Shown here piece by piece: positions 23,673-33,175 of a stretch of DNA of 46,660 bases (within the stretch, counting starts at the first letter, position 1; every line of letters begins with the position of its first letter). The notes under the pieces were generated by a model. That model had not been told where the DNA came from. It did no database searches and saw only the letters and a list, made by a program, of their open reading frames with translations. The position numbers and the translations under genes are program-made. This DNA is from Anaerolineae bacterium (GTDB lineage Bacteria > Chloroflexota > Anaerolineae > JAFGEY01). Location: positions 1 through 46,660 of the forward strand of contig JAFGIE010000056.1 of assembly GCA_016929775.1 (NCBI GenBank). Reading direction: 5' to 3'.

Positions 23673-25974
23673 CTCTCCCCTCCTCGTGCTCCGCGTCGGG
23701 GACCCGTCCTGCAAGCCCATCGAGCACGCGTTCGGGCGTCAACGGCAGGCTATCGAACCAGACGCCGGTGGCATCGTGCACTGCCGCCGTGAGCGCCGGC
23801 GCCAGGGGGATGAACGGCATCTCTCCCATCCCGCGCACCCCCCACGGTGCACGCGGATCGGGGCGCTCGACGATGATCGACTCGACACAGCCCGGCACGT
23901 CGTCGATCGTCGGGATCAAGTAGGTACTCAGGTCCGCTGTGCGCACCATCCCTTGCTGCGCGATGTACCGCTCGCTGAGGGCCCACCCGAGCGCCTGCAC
24001 GACCGCCCCCTCGATCTGTCCCTCGACCTGCTGCGGGTTGACCGCTCGTCCCACGTCATCTGCGCAGACGATGCGCGGCACGGTCACTTCGCCCGTCTCC
24101 AGGTCAACCGAGACCTCCACTGCCTCCGCCACGTACCCATACGCCAGGTTCGGCGTGCCATGTCCAGTCTCCGGATCCATCGGCGTGGTCTGGGGCGCCA
24201 GGTATGTGTGCTCGGCTACCGCAGGGCGTTCCCCTCGCGCCCATCTTTCCAGCACCGCGCGCGCCGCTCCCTGGATGGCAGCGCTCGACATGAACGTCAT
24301 CCGCGAGGCGGACGACGAGCCCGAGCTGCCGGGGCTGGTCGCCGTGTCGGACGCGACCACGCGCACGCGCTCTAGGTCCACCCCGAGCGCCTCCGCCGCC
24401 ATCTGGCAGATCACCGTGTGCGCACCCTGCCCGACGTCGGCGCTCCCGATATAGACAGTCGCCTCACGGATCTCAGACTCCCCTGTCAGCGCGATCTTGG
24501 CCCAGCAGTTCTCCTGGTAGCCGAACGAGAACCCGACGTTCTTGTAGGCCACAGCCAGGCCCACCCCGCGCCGCTTGGTCGCCCCGGCGCCCGCCCCATG
24601 CCACACACCGCGAACCCCCTCAGGCGGACGATCGTCAACGGAAGGCCGCACCCACCCCCGATCCGTCTCGCGCCACCCCGCGGCGCGTGCGCACGCCTCG
24701 GTGACCTCGACCAGGTTCACCCCCCCAGGCAAAGGGGTGCCCGTCGCACCCAGGCTTCCCTCGCGCAGCAGGTTCTTGAGGCGCAGCGCCACGGGGTCGA
24801 CCTGCAACGCCTCAGCCAGCTTGTTCATCTGGCCCTCGGCGGCAAAGATGGCTTGGGGCGCGCCGAAGCCCCGAAACGCGCCCCCGGGCACGTTGTTGGT
24901 GTACACGCCATCGGCATCCACCACGATGTGCGGGATCTCGTAGGGCCCCGTACACGTCACTGTCGCGTTGCCCATCACCTTGTTGGTCGTGTAGCAGTAG
25001 GCGCCGCCGTCCGCGACGATCCGTACTTCCGCCGCGACCAGAACGCCATCGCGCGTGGCGCCCCAACGGCAGTGCAGCCACATCGGGTGCCGTTTGCAGT
25101 GGCCCCGGATCGATTCGCTCCGGCTCCAGACGGTGCGCACTGGGCGCTGTAGCCGCTGCGCCGCCAGCGCGAGGACGATCTGCACCGACATATCCTCTCG
25201 CCCGCCAAATGCGCCCCCGATCGCCGGGTAGATCACGCGCACCTGATCGGCGGGCAGGCCGAGCGCCTGCGCGATTTCCTGCTGGTCCTCCCACGTCCAC
25301 TGCCCGCCCACCACCACCGTGACGCGCCCCGCGTCATCGATGTACGACAGACCCGCCTCCGGCTGCAGGTAGGCGTGCTCCTGCGCTGGCGTGTGGTACT
25401 CGCCTTCGACGACCACGTCCGCCAGCGCCCAGCCGCGCGCAATGTCTCCCTTGCGGATCTGGTGATGGCAGATCACGTTCCCTTGCCGGCTCAACTCGGG
25501 ATGGCTCTCACTGGGTACGCGGTCTGGGTGCAGCTGCGGCGCCTCCGGCTTGAGCGCCTCAAAGGGATCGGTTACCGCAGGTAGCTCTTTGTAGCGCACG
25601 TCGATCAGGTCACGCCCTCGCGCCGCTGCGCGCTCGGTCTCCGCCACTACCACCGCAACCTGATCGCCCACGAAACGAACCACATCCGCGCCCGGGATTC
25701 CCGAGCCAGGACCACAGAGCACCGGTTGGTCGCGCGTCTGGAGCCCATATGCGTTGGACGGCACATCTCGCGCCGTCAGGACGGCAACCACCCCCGGCAC
25801 TTGCCACGCACGCGACGGGTCAATCGCCAGGACGCACGCGTGCGGTCGTCCCGCAAATAGGATCTTGGCGTGCAGCACGCCATCCATCGCATAGTCGCCC
25901 GGGTAGAGCGCTGCTCCTGTGACCTTGTCCACGGCGTCCACGCGCGCTGCCGAGCGTCCCACCGCACTACCCAT
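23665..25974 (-). CDS. Xanthine dehydrogenase-family molybdopterin subunit
   Basis: 769 residues. The N-terminal Ald_Xan_dh_C domain starts at VDAVDKVTGAALYPGDY, and the molybdopterin-binding part holds GGAFGGRED (253-261), AFRGFGAPQ, and the catalytic Glu718 in VRGMGEMP. It carries no iron-sulfur or flavin domain; those come from the preceding fused gene. Oxidation of hypoxanthine/xanthine to urate, or of a related heterocycle, is the natural guess. The frame is open to 26613, but the ATG at 25974 has GGGGAGGA upstream and begins the conserved sequence, while the part before it translates the other frame of the FAD/2Fe-2S gene. It overlaps ygfK by 8 bases. Confidence 0.9.
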   Translation of the reverse strand: MGSAVGRSAARVDAVDKVTGAALYPGDYAMDGVLHAKILFAGRPHACVLAIDPSRAWQVPGVVAVLTARDVPSNAYGLQTRDQPVLCGPGSGIPGADVVRFVGDQVAVVVAETERAAARGRDLIDVRYKELPAVTDPFEALKPEAPQLHPDRVPSESHPELSRQGNVICHHQIRKGDIARGWALADVVVEGEYHTPAQEHAYLQPEAGLSYIDDAGRVTVVVGGQWTWEDQQEIAQALGLPADQVRVIYPAIGGAFGGREDMSVQIVLALAAQRLQRPVRTVWSRSESIRGHCKRHPMWLHCRWGATRDGVLVAAEVRIVADGGAYCYTTNKVMGNATVTCTGPYEIPHIVVDADGVYTNNVPGGAFRGFGAPQAIFAAEGQMNKLAEALQVDPVALRLKNLLREGSLGATGTPLPGGVNLVEVTEACARAAGWRETDRGWVRPSVDDRPPEGVRGVWHGAGAGATKRRGVGLAVAYKNVGFSFGYQENCWAKIALTGESEIREATVYIGSADVGQGAHTVICQMAAEALGVDLERVRVVASDTATSPGSSGSSSASRMTFMSSAAIQGAARAVLERWARGERPAVAEHTYLAPQTTPMDPETGHGTPNLAYGYVAEAVEVSVDLETGEVTVPRIVCADDVGRAVNPQQVEGQIEGAVVQALGWALSERYIAQQGMVRTADLSTYLIPTIDDVPGCVESIIVERPDPRAPWGVRGMGEMPFIPLAPALTAAVHDATGVWFDSLPLTPERVLDGLAGRVPDAEHEEGRDA

Positions 25975-26054
25975 ACCATCCTCCCCACCGTTCCGCGACT
26001 GAGTCGATGCGCCGCACGCCCGATCCACCGGCGCTTCGCCGATCTGTTGCCCTG

Positions 26055-27512
26055 TCAGCGCTCGTCTCGCGCCAGACGCCGCTCTACGCCCGCCGCAGCG
26101 GCGCGCTCGATGGCGCGCACGATCTTGTAGTAGCCCGTACAGCGGCACAGGTTGCCGCTCAGCCCTACCGCGATCTGCTCCCGAGTCGGCTGCTCGATCT
26201 CGTGCAGCAGGTTCGCGCCCGACATCACAAAACCAGGCGTGCAGTAGCCGCACTGCACCGCGCCCTCGTCGACGAACGCCTGCTGCACCGGGTGCAGCTG
26301 ACCTTGTGCCGCCAACCCTTCCACCGTCACCACCGTCGTGCCGTGTGCGCGCGGCGCCGGGATCAGGCACGCCAGCACGGCGATGCCGTCCATCCACACC
26401 GTGCACGCGCCGCACTCGCCCTCGCCGCATCCCTCCTTGGCGCCCGTCAGGCCAAGGTCCTCCCGCAGCATCTCGAGCAGCGTCTTGTCCGCCGCGCCCG
26501 TCACCGACACAGATCTGCCGTTGACCACACACTCGATCGGCGCCGCAGACCCGGCTTTGTGACACGTGCCTGAGCCACGCAGCGGCCCAAACCGCCCATC
26601 CGTGTCGCCCCACAGCATCGGCGCGCGCGCAAGCGCCGCCCCACCTGCGCGACCGGCGTCGCCCTCCGCCCCCAACGCCGACAGCGCCCGGCGGACCAAC
26701 ACGCTCACCATCCGCCGCCGGTAGGACGCGCCGCTTCGGATGTCGTCGATCGGCGCTGCGGCGCGCGCTGCCAAGTCGGCGGCGTACGCGACGGCGGAGG
26801 CATCCAGGCAGCGTCCCACGAGGCTCTCCTCCGCATCCCGGGCGCGCACGATCGTCGGGGCCACACTGCCCAGTGCGATCCGAGCCCTGCGGACCCGCTC
26901 ACCGTCTAGCTTGACCCACGCCGCAGCGTTGACCAGGGCAATCGCGTGCGTCCGCCGCAGGCCCAACTTGACAAAAGTACTGCGCTCGTCGGGGCCCAGC
27001 GATGGGAACGAGATCTCGGTCACCATCTCGTCTGGCGCCAAGACCGTCTCCCGTACGCCTGTGTAAAACGCGGACAGAGGCACATACCGTCCGCCGCGCA
27101 CGCTGCGCAGCGTGACGCCCGCATCGAGGGCAACCAGCGCCGTGATCGTGTCGTTGGCAGGCGAAGCCGTGACCAGGTTCCCGGCGATCGTGCCCCGGTT
27201 CCGGAGTGCGGGTGTGCCCACCTGCCAGCACGCCTCTGCCAGGGCGCGCCCCTGCTCGACCACCAACCGGGTAGCAACCGCCTGATGATGGGTCAGCGTC
27301 GCGCCGATCCGCACCTGCCCGTCTTGCTCACGCACGTGCCCCAGCGCTGCGATCCGCGTCACGTCGACCAGAGCCTCCACGTGGCGCGTCCCGCGCTTCA
27401 GCTCGACCAACAGGTCCGTTCCGCCCGCGATCAGCCGCGTCCCAGGGCCTCGCCCTGCCAGCAGCGCGAGCGCCTCCTCCGTCGACGCAGGCATATAGTA
27501 GGCTTGCCACAC
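26055..27512 (-). CDS. Fused FAD-binding and 2Fe-2S subunit of xanthine dehydrogenase
   Basis: 485 residues. Residues 1-285 are the CoxM/XdhB-type flavin domain (AGGTDLL 29-35, TIAGNLVTASPANDT near 108-122). After a linker of about 40 residues, 327-480 form the CoxS/XdhC-type electron-transfer domain: plant-type 2Fe-2S cysteines 362, 367, 370, 382 and helical 2Fe-2S cysteines 421, 424, 456, 458. In E. coli these are separate genes, and in single-chain dehydrogenases the order is iron-sulfur then flavin; here it is reversed. No 4Fe-4S loop is seen in the flavin domain. Starts at GTG with GAGGAGA upstream, 13 bases after carbamate kinase. Partner of the next gene. Confidence 0.9.
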   Translation of the reverse strand: MWQAYYMPASTEEALALLAGRGPGTRLIAGGTDLLVELKRGTRHVEALVDVTRIAALGHVREQDGQVRIGATLTHHQAVATRLVVEQGRALAEACWQVGTPALRNRGTIAGNLVTASPANDTITALVALDAGVTLRSVRGGRYVPLSAFYTGVRETVLAPDEMVTEISFPSLGPDERSTFVKLGLRRTHAIALVNAAAWVKLDGERVRRARIALGSVAPTIVRARDAEESLVGRCLDASAVAYAADLAARAAAPIDDIRSGASYRRRMVSVLVRRALSALGAEGDAGRAGGAALARAPMLWGDTDGRFGPLRGSGTCHKAGSAAPIECVVNGRSVSVTGAADKTLLEMLREDLGLTGAKEGCGEGECGACTVWMDGIAVLACLIPAPRAHGTTVVTVEGLAAQGQLHPVQQAFVDEGAVQCGYCTPGFVMSGANLLHEIEQPTREQIAVGLSGNLCRCTGYYKIVRAIERAAAAGVERRLARDER

Positions 27513-27525
27513 TGTCCAGTCTCCT

Positions 27526-28479
27526 CTACCCTACCCGGACCCGGGTGCCTTCGCTTCCGCGCAGCGCGTCGGCGATCCGCGGCGGGTCGGTGATCAGCGC
27601 CAGCCCACCCGGCTGCGCCTCCAGGTACGAGATCACCGACTCGATCTTGGGCTTCATGCTCCCCGCCCCAAAGTGGCCCTCTGCCAGGTAGCGCCGCGCC
27701 TCCGAGAGCGTCATGTCGCGGACCCAGCGCTGGTTCGGCTGCCGATAGTGAAGGGCAACCGCGCGGACCGAGGTCGAGATCAGAAACAGCTCCGCGCCAA
27801 TCTCGGCGGCGAGCAGGCTCGACGCCCGGTCCTTATCGACCACTGCCCACACCCCGGCGATGTCGCCGTTCGCCTCCTTCACCACCGGGATCCCGCCTCC
27901 CCCGATGGCGATCACGATGTTGCCCTCTGCGACCAGCGTGCGGATCGCCGCGAGCTCGAGGATCTGTAGTGGTTCGGGCGACGCCACCACGCGGCGCCAA
28001 CCCCGTCCCGCATCCTCAGCAACCTGCCATCCCCCCACCTCCAGCTCGCGCGCCTTCTCCTCAGTCGTGAACCCGCCGATCCCCTTGGTCGGGTGCGCGA
28101 ATGCCGGGTCATCGCGGTCCACCAGGACCTGCGTGACCAGCGTGGCGATCGGCTGCTCCAAGCCACGCTGGCCCAGTTCGTTTCTCAGTGCTTGCTCGAT
28201 CATGTAGCCGATCGAGCCCTGCGTATCGGCGACGATTAGGTCGAGGGGTGTCGTGTGCATCTCGGTCGACGCCAGCTCGTTCCGCCGCAGGATAAAGCCC
28301 ACTTGTGGGCCATTCCCGTGCGTGATCACCAGCCGCCATCCCTGGGCCACCATCTCAGCCAGGCTCTTGCACGTCTCCCGGCATGCCACCCACTGTGAGG
28401 CTACGTCCTGGTGCCACCTGTCGGCGATCAGCGAGTTGCCGCCGATCGCGGCGACGGCGATCCGTCCCTGTGCGTCCAT
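27526..28479 (-). CDS. arcC: Carbamate kinase
   Basis: 317 residues, the normal family length. Motifs AIGGNSL near the N-terminus, THGNGPQVG, DTQGSIGYMIEQAL, AIGGGGIPVV and VVDKDRASSLLA are diagnostic. It transfers phosphate from carbamoyl phosphate to ADP, giving ATP, CO2 and ammonia in the cytoplasm. In this cluster its substrate should come from the YgeW-like carbamoyltransferase, making it the ATP-yielding last step; the E. coli counterpart in the cluster is YqeA. The ATG at 28479 has GGGGAGG upstream; the frame to 29202 is an artefact over the neighbouring gene. It lies 119 bases after the AAA/TPR gene. Confidence 0.95.
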   Translation of the reverse strand: MDAQGRIAVAAIGGNSLIADRWHQDVASQWVACRETCKSLAEMVAQGWRLVITHGNGPQVGFILRRNELASTEMHTTPLDLIVADTQGSIGYMIEQALRNELGQRGLEQPIATLVTQVLVDRDDPAFAHPTKGIGGFTTEEKARELEVGGWQVAEDAGRGWRRVVASPEPLQILELAAIRTLVAEGNIVIAIGGGGIPVVKEANGDIAGVWAVVDKDRASSLLAAEIGAELFLISTSVRAVALHYRQPNQRWVRDMTLSEARRYLAEGHFGAGSMKPKIESVISYLEAQPGGLALITDPPRIADALRGSEGTRVRVG

Positions 28480-28598
28480 GGTCAGCCTCCCCTTCGAGGC
28501 GCAGCAGACCGCCCTGGTCCGCGTCCATTCCCCCGGCATCCCCGTTCCGGCGAGCGGCGGGCGGCGCAGCCTGTCTCCCAGGCCGCGTGCCCGACCGG

Positions 28599-31544
28599 TC
28601 ACCCGCTGCTTGCGAACGCGCGCACGATCTCGCAGTGCGTACCCACATTCTCCAAGAAGGAGCGACGCAGCGCCCGGTCCTGGATCCTGCTCGCCTTTTC
28701 CTGCAGCAAGCCGTATGCGGTCCGCAGCAGTTCCGATGCGCGCGGATCCTGACCGGCGTGCAGCACGCGATAGCAAGTCAGGTAGACCCGGAGCGGTTCC
28801 GCCGTCCCCTCGAGCGTGTGCTCGTCCAGGGTGGTCAGTATCTGCTCCACGTAAGCCTGTGCGCGGCGGACATCGCCCTGCGCCAGCGCAATGCGCGCCA
28901 GCCCCGCCAGGGGCTCTGTGGCCATGTGGGCCTGGCCAAACTCGCGACGCATGTCCAGCGCCTGCCGGTACGCATCCGCTGCTTCCGCCATGCGGCCTAG
29001 GCCCGCGAGGGCATGGCCAAGATAAGCCAACGGGTCTGCCTCGGTATTGCGGTCGCCCATCTCGCGCGTGATGGCGAGCGCGCGTTGGGCGTGCTCGAGC
29101 GCCGCCTCGTTCTCGCCGAACTGATGGCACGACAGGCTGAGGAAGGCGAGCGCCTCTGCCTCGCCCTGCCGGTCTCCAGTTTCGCGGAACCGGTCCAGGC
29201 ACTCCTGGTAGAATGGCCTGCTCCGATCGAACTGGCCCTGCTCCGCGAAGAGCCTGGCGATGTTCATCAGCGTGAGCGCCTCGCCCATCGGGTCGCCGGT
29301 CACTCTCCGGATGACCAGCGCCTCCTCGTATAAGGACATCGCGCCCACATAGTCGCCCTGCATCTGCAGCTGAACGCCGAGGTTGTTCAGCACCATCCCC
29401 TCACACCAGCGGTCGCCGGTCGTGCGCGCCACCTGCAGCGTGCGCCTCGTGTAGGCCTCGGCCTGCACACAGTCGCCCTGTGCCCCGGTGACGATCGACA
29501 GATTGTTGAGCGCCCCCAGCTCGGCGCGCCGGTAGCCGATCTCGCACGCGACCTCCAGGGACTGCTCGTATCGCAGCCGGGCGTCTGCGTGGTCGCCCTG
29601 CACCCACCCGATGTTGCCCAGGCTGCGCACGGCATCCGCCTCCGTGCGGCGCGCCCCGCGCGCCCTCGCAAGCGCCAGGGCCTGCTCGAGCTCATCCCTG
29701 GCTGCACCATACGCCCCCTCGTGAAAGCGGGCCTGCCCGCACTGCAGCCACCCCTCGGCCTCCATGTCCGGCTCGTGTGCCGCCTGCGCCAAGCGCACCG
29801 CCTCCTGCGCCGCAGCCAGCGACGCGGCATAGTCGCCCGTCCGACCCGCATAGTGTCCCCGCCGCAAGGCCACCTCTGCGCGCCGCGCATCGTCGTCCAG
29901 CGCGTCCGCCAGCGCTGCCAGCTCATCCAAGTCGCGGCGCTGCGCCGCGCGGTCCCCTTTCAGCGACAGCAGCTTTTCGCGCGCGGCGAGCAGGTCGTAT
30001 CGCTCTTCCAGCTCCCCTGCCTCTGTCAGCTCGAGCGCTTGGCTGTAGTACTGCAGCGCTTCGTGGTTAGCGTATTGGGCGGCAGCCTGGTCCCCGGCTT
30101 CACGGAGGTAGGTGCGCGCCTTCTCCGCTATCCCCGCCTCTGAAAAGTGGCGCGCCAGCTGGACGGCAATGTCAGCCCTCTGCTCGCCGTACAGCTCCTC
30201 CAGCACGCGCCCCACGTCCTCGTGCAGCAGCGTGCGCTCCACCTCATCGAGATGTGCGTAGAGGTAGGTCTGGAACAGGTTGTGCTGGAAACGGTACAGA
30301 GACAGCCGCTGCCCGTCCAGGCGCCGCACACCTTGCGCGTTGACCAGCCGGTGCCGCTTTTCCAGTTGACCGCTCAGCCGGCGGATCAACCCCCGCACAT
30401 CGGTCTCCTGCACGCGTGCGGCTACCTCGGCAGTGAAATCCTCCCCCTCGACGCTCGCTACGTTCAGCGCCTCTCGCAGCTCCGCCTCCAGGCGACCAAT
30501 GCGCGCCTCGATCACGCCTTCGACGCGCGCTGGCAGCTTGGCCCAGTCCAGCACGGGTCCCTCAACCCACCGCCCGAGCGCATCCTGGATCAAGTCTCCC
30601 CGCTCCTGCATGTCGCGCAGCAACTCGATCGTGAACAGAGGATGCCCGTCGGTGTGATGGTACAACGCTTCGCGGAACGATGCGCCCAGCAGGTTCGGCT
30701 CAGTGTCGACAAAGGCATCGAGAAAGCGGCGCCGCTCGGCCTCTCGGCCCTCCCCCAGCGGGATCGTGACGTCGCCGTAGTAGCGCTTGAGCTCGGCGGA
30801 CACTTCCTCCAACGGGTGGCGCTCGCCCGCGCGCCCGAGCGCCACTTCGTCGGCACGGTATGTGCCCACGATCAGGATGCGACTCTCGCCGACCCGCCGT
30901 CCCAACCGGAACAACAGCTCGATCGACGCGCCATCCGCCCACTGGAGGTCATCCAACACCAGCATCAGCGGCTGCTTTGCCGCCAACGCGGTCAGCACAT
31001 TCGTGTACTGCTCAAAGATGTGGCTCTGCTCGATGCCTCTTTCGGCGGGCGACAGGCCTTCGCGCTGCCGTTGTGCTAGGTCCCGGAGCTTATCCAGCCA
31101 CCCGACCTTCTCTGCCACAAAGCTCCCCACCCGCATCGCCAGCCCTGCGCCGGGCACAAAGACGCCGACCAGGTCGGGCCCGACCTCCACCAACGCCTCG
31201 CCCGAAAGGCGCAGGAACCTGCGCAGGCGCCCCGCGTTCTCGTGGCTGATCGCCCCCCGGGCCAACTCAGCCTCGACATCCCCGGTCAGCTGCCCCAGCA
31301 CCTCGCGAAAGGGAAGATAGGCGTCACCGGCGCCGGTCTGCGCATCGCTCTGCCCGAACGCCACGAGCAGGTCGCTCCGTCGCTCCTGGACGCGCCGCGC
31401 GAACTCGGTGACTAGGGTTGTCTTGCCGCTGCCGGCGTCTCCGGTCACAAAGCATACCGTGCCCTTCCCAACCAGGGCACGATCGAGATAGCCGGCAAGC
31501 ATGTCCAGCTCACGCTCTCGCGCTACAAACACGGGTTTCTCCAT
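28599..31544 (-). CDS. STAND-type AAA ATPase with C-terminal TPR array
   Basis: 981 residues. Residues 1-10 (FVARERELDML) and Walker A GDAGSGKTT (35-43) with Walker B LMLVLDDLQWAD (193-204) define an AAA_16/ORC-like signal-transduction ATPase, followed by a helical region and, from about 490 to 950, repeated 40-residue TPR units (for example GALNNLSIVTGAQGDCVQAE). Such proteins usually carry a LuxR, BTAD or cyclase domain; none is visible at either end. It may act as a regulator through protein partners. It is placed inside the purine operon with larger gaps on both sides (147 and 119 bases), so it could be an insertion or have its own expression. The ligand is unknown. Confidence 0.85.
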   Translation of the reverse strand: MEKPVFVARERELDMLAGYLDRALVGKGTVCFVTGDAGSGKTTLVTEFARRVQERRSDLLVAFGQSDAQTGAGDAYLPFREVLGQLTGDVEAELARGAISHENAGRLRRFLRLSGEALVEVGPDLVGVFVPGAGLAMRVGSFVAEKVGWLDKLRDLAQRQREGLSPAERGIEQSHIFEQYTNVLTALAAKQPLMLVLDDLQWADGASIELLFRLGRRVGESRILIVGTYRADEVALGRAGERHPLEEVSAELKRYYGDVTIPLGEGREAERRRFLDAFVDTEPNLLGASFREALYHHTDGHPLFTIELLRDMQERGDLIQDALGRWVEGPVLDWAKLPARVEGVIEARIGRLEAELREALNVASVEGEDFTAEVAARVQETDVRGLIRRLSGQLEKRHRLVNAQGVRRLDGQRLSLYRFQHNLFQTYLYAHLDEVERTLLHEDVGRVLEELYGEQRADIAVQLARHFSEAGIAEKARTYLREAGDQAAAQYANHEALQYYSQALELTEAGELEERYDLLAAREKLLSLKGDRAAQRRDLDELAALADALDDDARRAEVALRRGHYAGRTGDYAASLAAAQEAVRLAQAAHEPDMEAEGWLQCGQARFHEGAYGAARDELEQALALARARGARRTEADAVRSLGNIGWVQGDHADARLRYEQSLEVACEIGYRRAELGALNNLSIVTGAQGDCVQAEAYTRRTLQVARTTGDRWCEGMVLNNLGVQLQMQGDYVGAMSLYEEALVIRRVTGDPMGEALTLMNIARLFAEQGQFDRSRPFYQECLDRFRETGDRQGEAEALAFLSLSCHQFGENEAALEHAQRALAITREMGDRNTEADPLAYLGHALAGLGRMAEAADAYRQALDMRREFGQAHMATEPLAGLARIALAQGDVRRAQAYVEQILTTLDEHTLEGTAEPLRVYLTCYRVLHAGQDPRASELLRTAYGLLQEKASRIQDRALRRSFLENVGTHCEIVRAFASSG

Positions 31545-31691
31545 CTCAACGCCCCTATCCGTCTGTTCGCCAGGCCCAGGGACCCGCGTGAAGCCTATCT
31601 CTCAGCCCTGCGCCAGGTTGCATGCCCCTCGCGACGCTCGGCCTTCCGGCAAGCGCGCGGACAGAATGGACAGCTCCAGGGACACACCGCT

Positions 31692-33158
31692 TCAGGCATC
31701 TGCGCCCACGCGCGCGTTGAACGACTCGATCAGGGCATCGATCTCGTCGACCTGGGCATGGATCCGGGACCAGTAGTCCCGATCGTACCACTGCGCCTGG
31801 ATCTCGGCAAAGGTCTTGCCCTGCTGCTCGACCCACGTGTAGTACTTGAGGTTGTGGATCCGCTTCCGATCCCAGTATCCCAACTCCTCGACATAGTCTA
31901 CCGTGCATCCCAGCACGTACCGCGCATAGTCCGCCGCCGCATCCGTGCGGCTGTACGCGCCGTGCTCGGTCCGCAGCTCTGCCAAGCGGCTGCCATACAG
32001 CTCCATCGAGTCCGTCAGGACGGTCAGCACCACGTCGTGTTCGCCCAGTTCGTACCACCGCGCGAACTTGCAGCTCGAGAGCAGGTTGGCGATGCCCGAG
32101 ATACCCAGCAGGTCCAACTGCGCAGCCCACGACTCCGGCAGCCCCCGTTCCACCAAGTACGCTCGCCCGGCGGGCTCGTTGAACAGCCGCACCAGGCCCA
32201 TGCACGCCTGATCGTCGATCCCCATCACGAGGTCCGTGTTGATCAGGTTGTGGATCCATGGCACGTGTTTGTCGCCGATGCCCTCGATCCGGTGCCCGCC
32301 GAACCCATTCAGCAGCAGGGTCGGGCACTGCAGCGCCTCACTGGCAGCCACCTTGCTCGTCGGGTAGCGCTCCTTCAGGTAGTCGCCGCAGCCGAGCGTG
32401 CCAGCGGAACCCGTGGTCAGCACCACGCCTCGGTAGCTGTCCCGTGGGCCCAGTTCCAGCTCCAGCACCTCCGCCATCGCGCAGCCTGTCACGGCATAGT
32501 GCCACAGGTGGTTCCCAAACTCGTCGAATTGGTTAAAGACCACGATCGCATCGCCGCGCCCGGCGCGCAGTTCCCAGCACTTGTCAAAGATCTCTTTGAC
32601 GTTGCTCTCGCAGCCCGGGGTCGCAATGATCTCGCCCGAGACGCGGGACAGCCACTCGAAGCGCTCGCGGCTCATCTCCTCTGGCAGGATCGCCACCGAC
32701 TCGCAGGCGAGCAGCGTCGCCACGTATGCCCCACCGCGGCAGTAGTTGCCTGTCGAAGGCCAGACTGCCTTCTGCGTCGTGGGATCGAACTGCCCGGTGA
32801 CCAGACGAGGCACGAGGCAGCCAAACGTGGCGCCCACCTTGTGCGCCCCGGTTGGGAACCACTTGCCCACCAGTGCGATGATGCGTGCGTCGACCCCGGT
32901 CAACACCTTGGGAAACTCGACATAGTTCACGCCGCCGAACGCGCCGCCACGGGATACGCGCTCGTTGCGCCACGTGATCCGGAACAGGTTGAGCGGGTCG
33001 ACATCCCACAGGCCTACGCCCCGCAGGCGGGCGACGATCTCGCCCGGGACCAGCGTCGGGTCGCGCATCTGTGCGAACGTCGGGATCCGGATCCCCCGCT
33101 CGCGCGCCCGTCGGACCGTTCTCTCGAGCTGAGGCTCTGACACAGTGAGGTCGATCAT
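31692..33158 (-). CDS. Fold-type II PLP-dependent enzyme, unassigned lyase
   Basis: 488 residues of the tryptophan-synthase-beta/cysteine-synthase fold. The likely Schiff-base lysine is Lys107 in GAHKVGATFG, and the substrate-carboxylate loop is STGN (135-138). The long C-terminal part has repeated W-Y-E-L-G-like sequences. It does not resemble E. coli YgeX (diaminopropionate ammonia-lyase, about 398 residues), although it occupies its place in the cluster. Eliminating ammonia from a diamino acid left after purine ring opening is a sensible guess. ATG start with AAGGAG upstream, 17 bases after the threonine-synthase-like gene. Confidence 0.75.
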   Translation of the reverse strand: MIDLTVSEPQLERTVRRARERGIRIPTFAQMRDPTLVPGEIVARLRGVGLWDVDPLNLFRITWRNERVSRGGAFGGVNYVEFPKVLTGVDARIIALVGKWFPTGAHKVGATFGCLVPRLVTGQFDPTTQKAVWPSTGNYCRGGAYVATLLACESVAILPEEMSRERFEWLSRVSGEIIATPGCESNVKEIFDKCWELRAGRGDAIVVFNQFDEFGNHLWHYAVTGCAMAEVLELELGPRDSYRGVVLTTGSAGTLGCGDYLKERYPTSKVAASEALQCPTLLLNGFGGHRIEGIGDKHVPWIHNLINTDLVMGIDDQACMGLVRLFNEPAGRAYLVERGLPESWAAQLDLLGISGIANLLSSCKFARWYELGEHDVVLTVLTDSMELYGSRLAELRTEHGAYSRTDAAADYARYVLGCTVDYVEELGYWDRKRIHNLKYYTWVEQQGKTFAEIQAQWYDRDYWSRIHAQVDEIDALIESFNARVGADA

Positions 33159-33175
33159 CTACGACTCCTTCACAC

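Noticed and set aside
25975..26613. N-terminal extension of the molybdopterin subunit to 982 residues
   Set aside because: The extra part is a frame-shifted reading of the 2Fe-2S domain; ATG at 25974 has a strong Shine-Dalgarno and starts the conserved sequence.
28480..29202. N-terminal extension of carbamate kinase to 558 residues
   Set aside because: Overlaps the AAA/TPR gene in another frame; carbamate kinases are about 310-320 residues and the ATG at 28479 fits.
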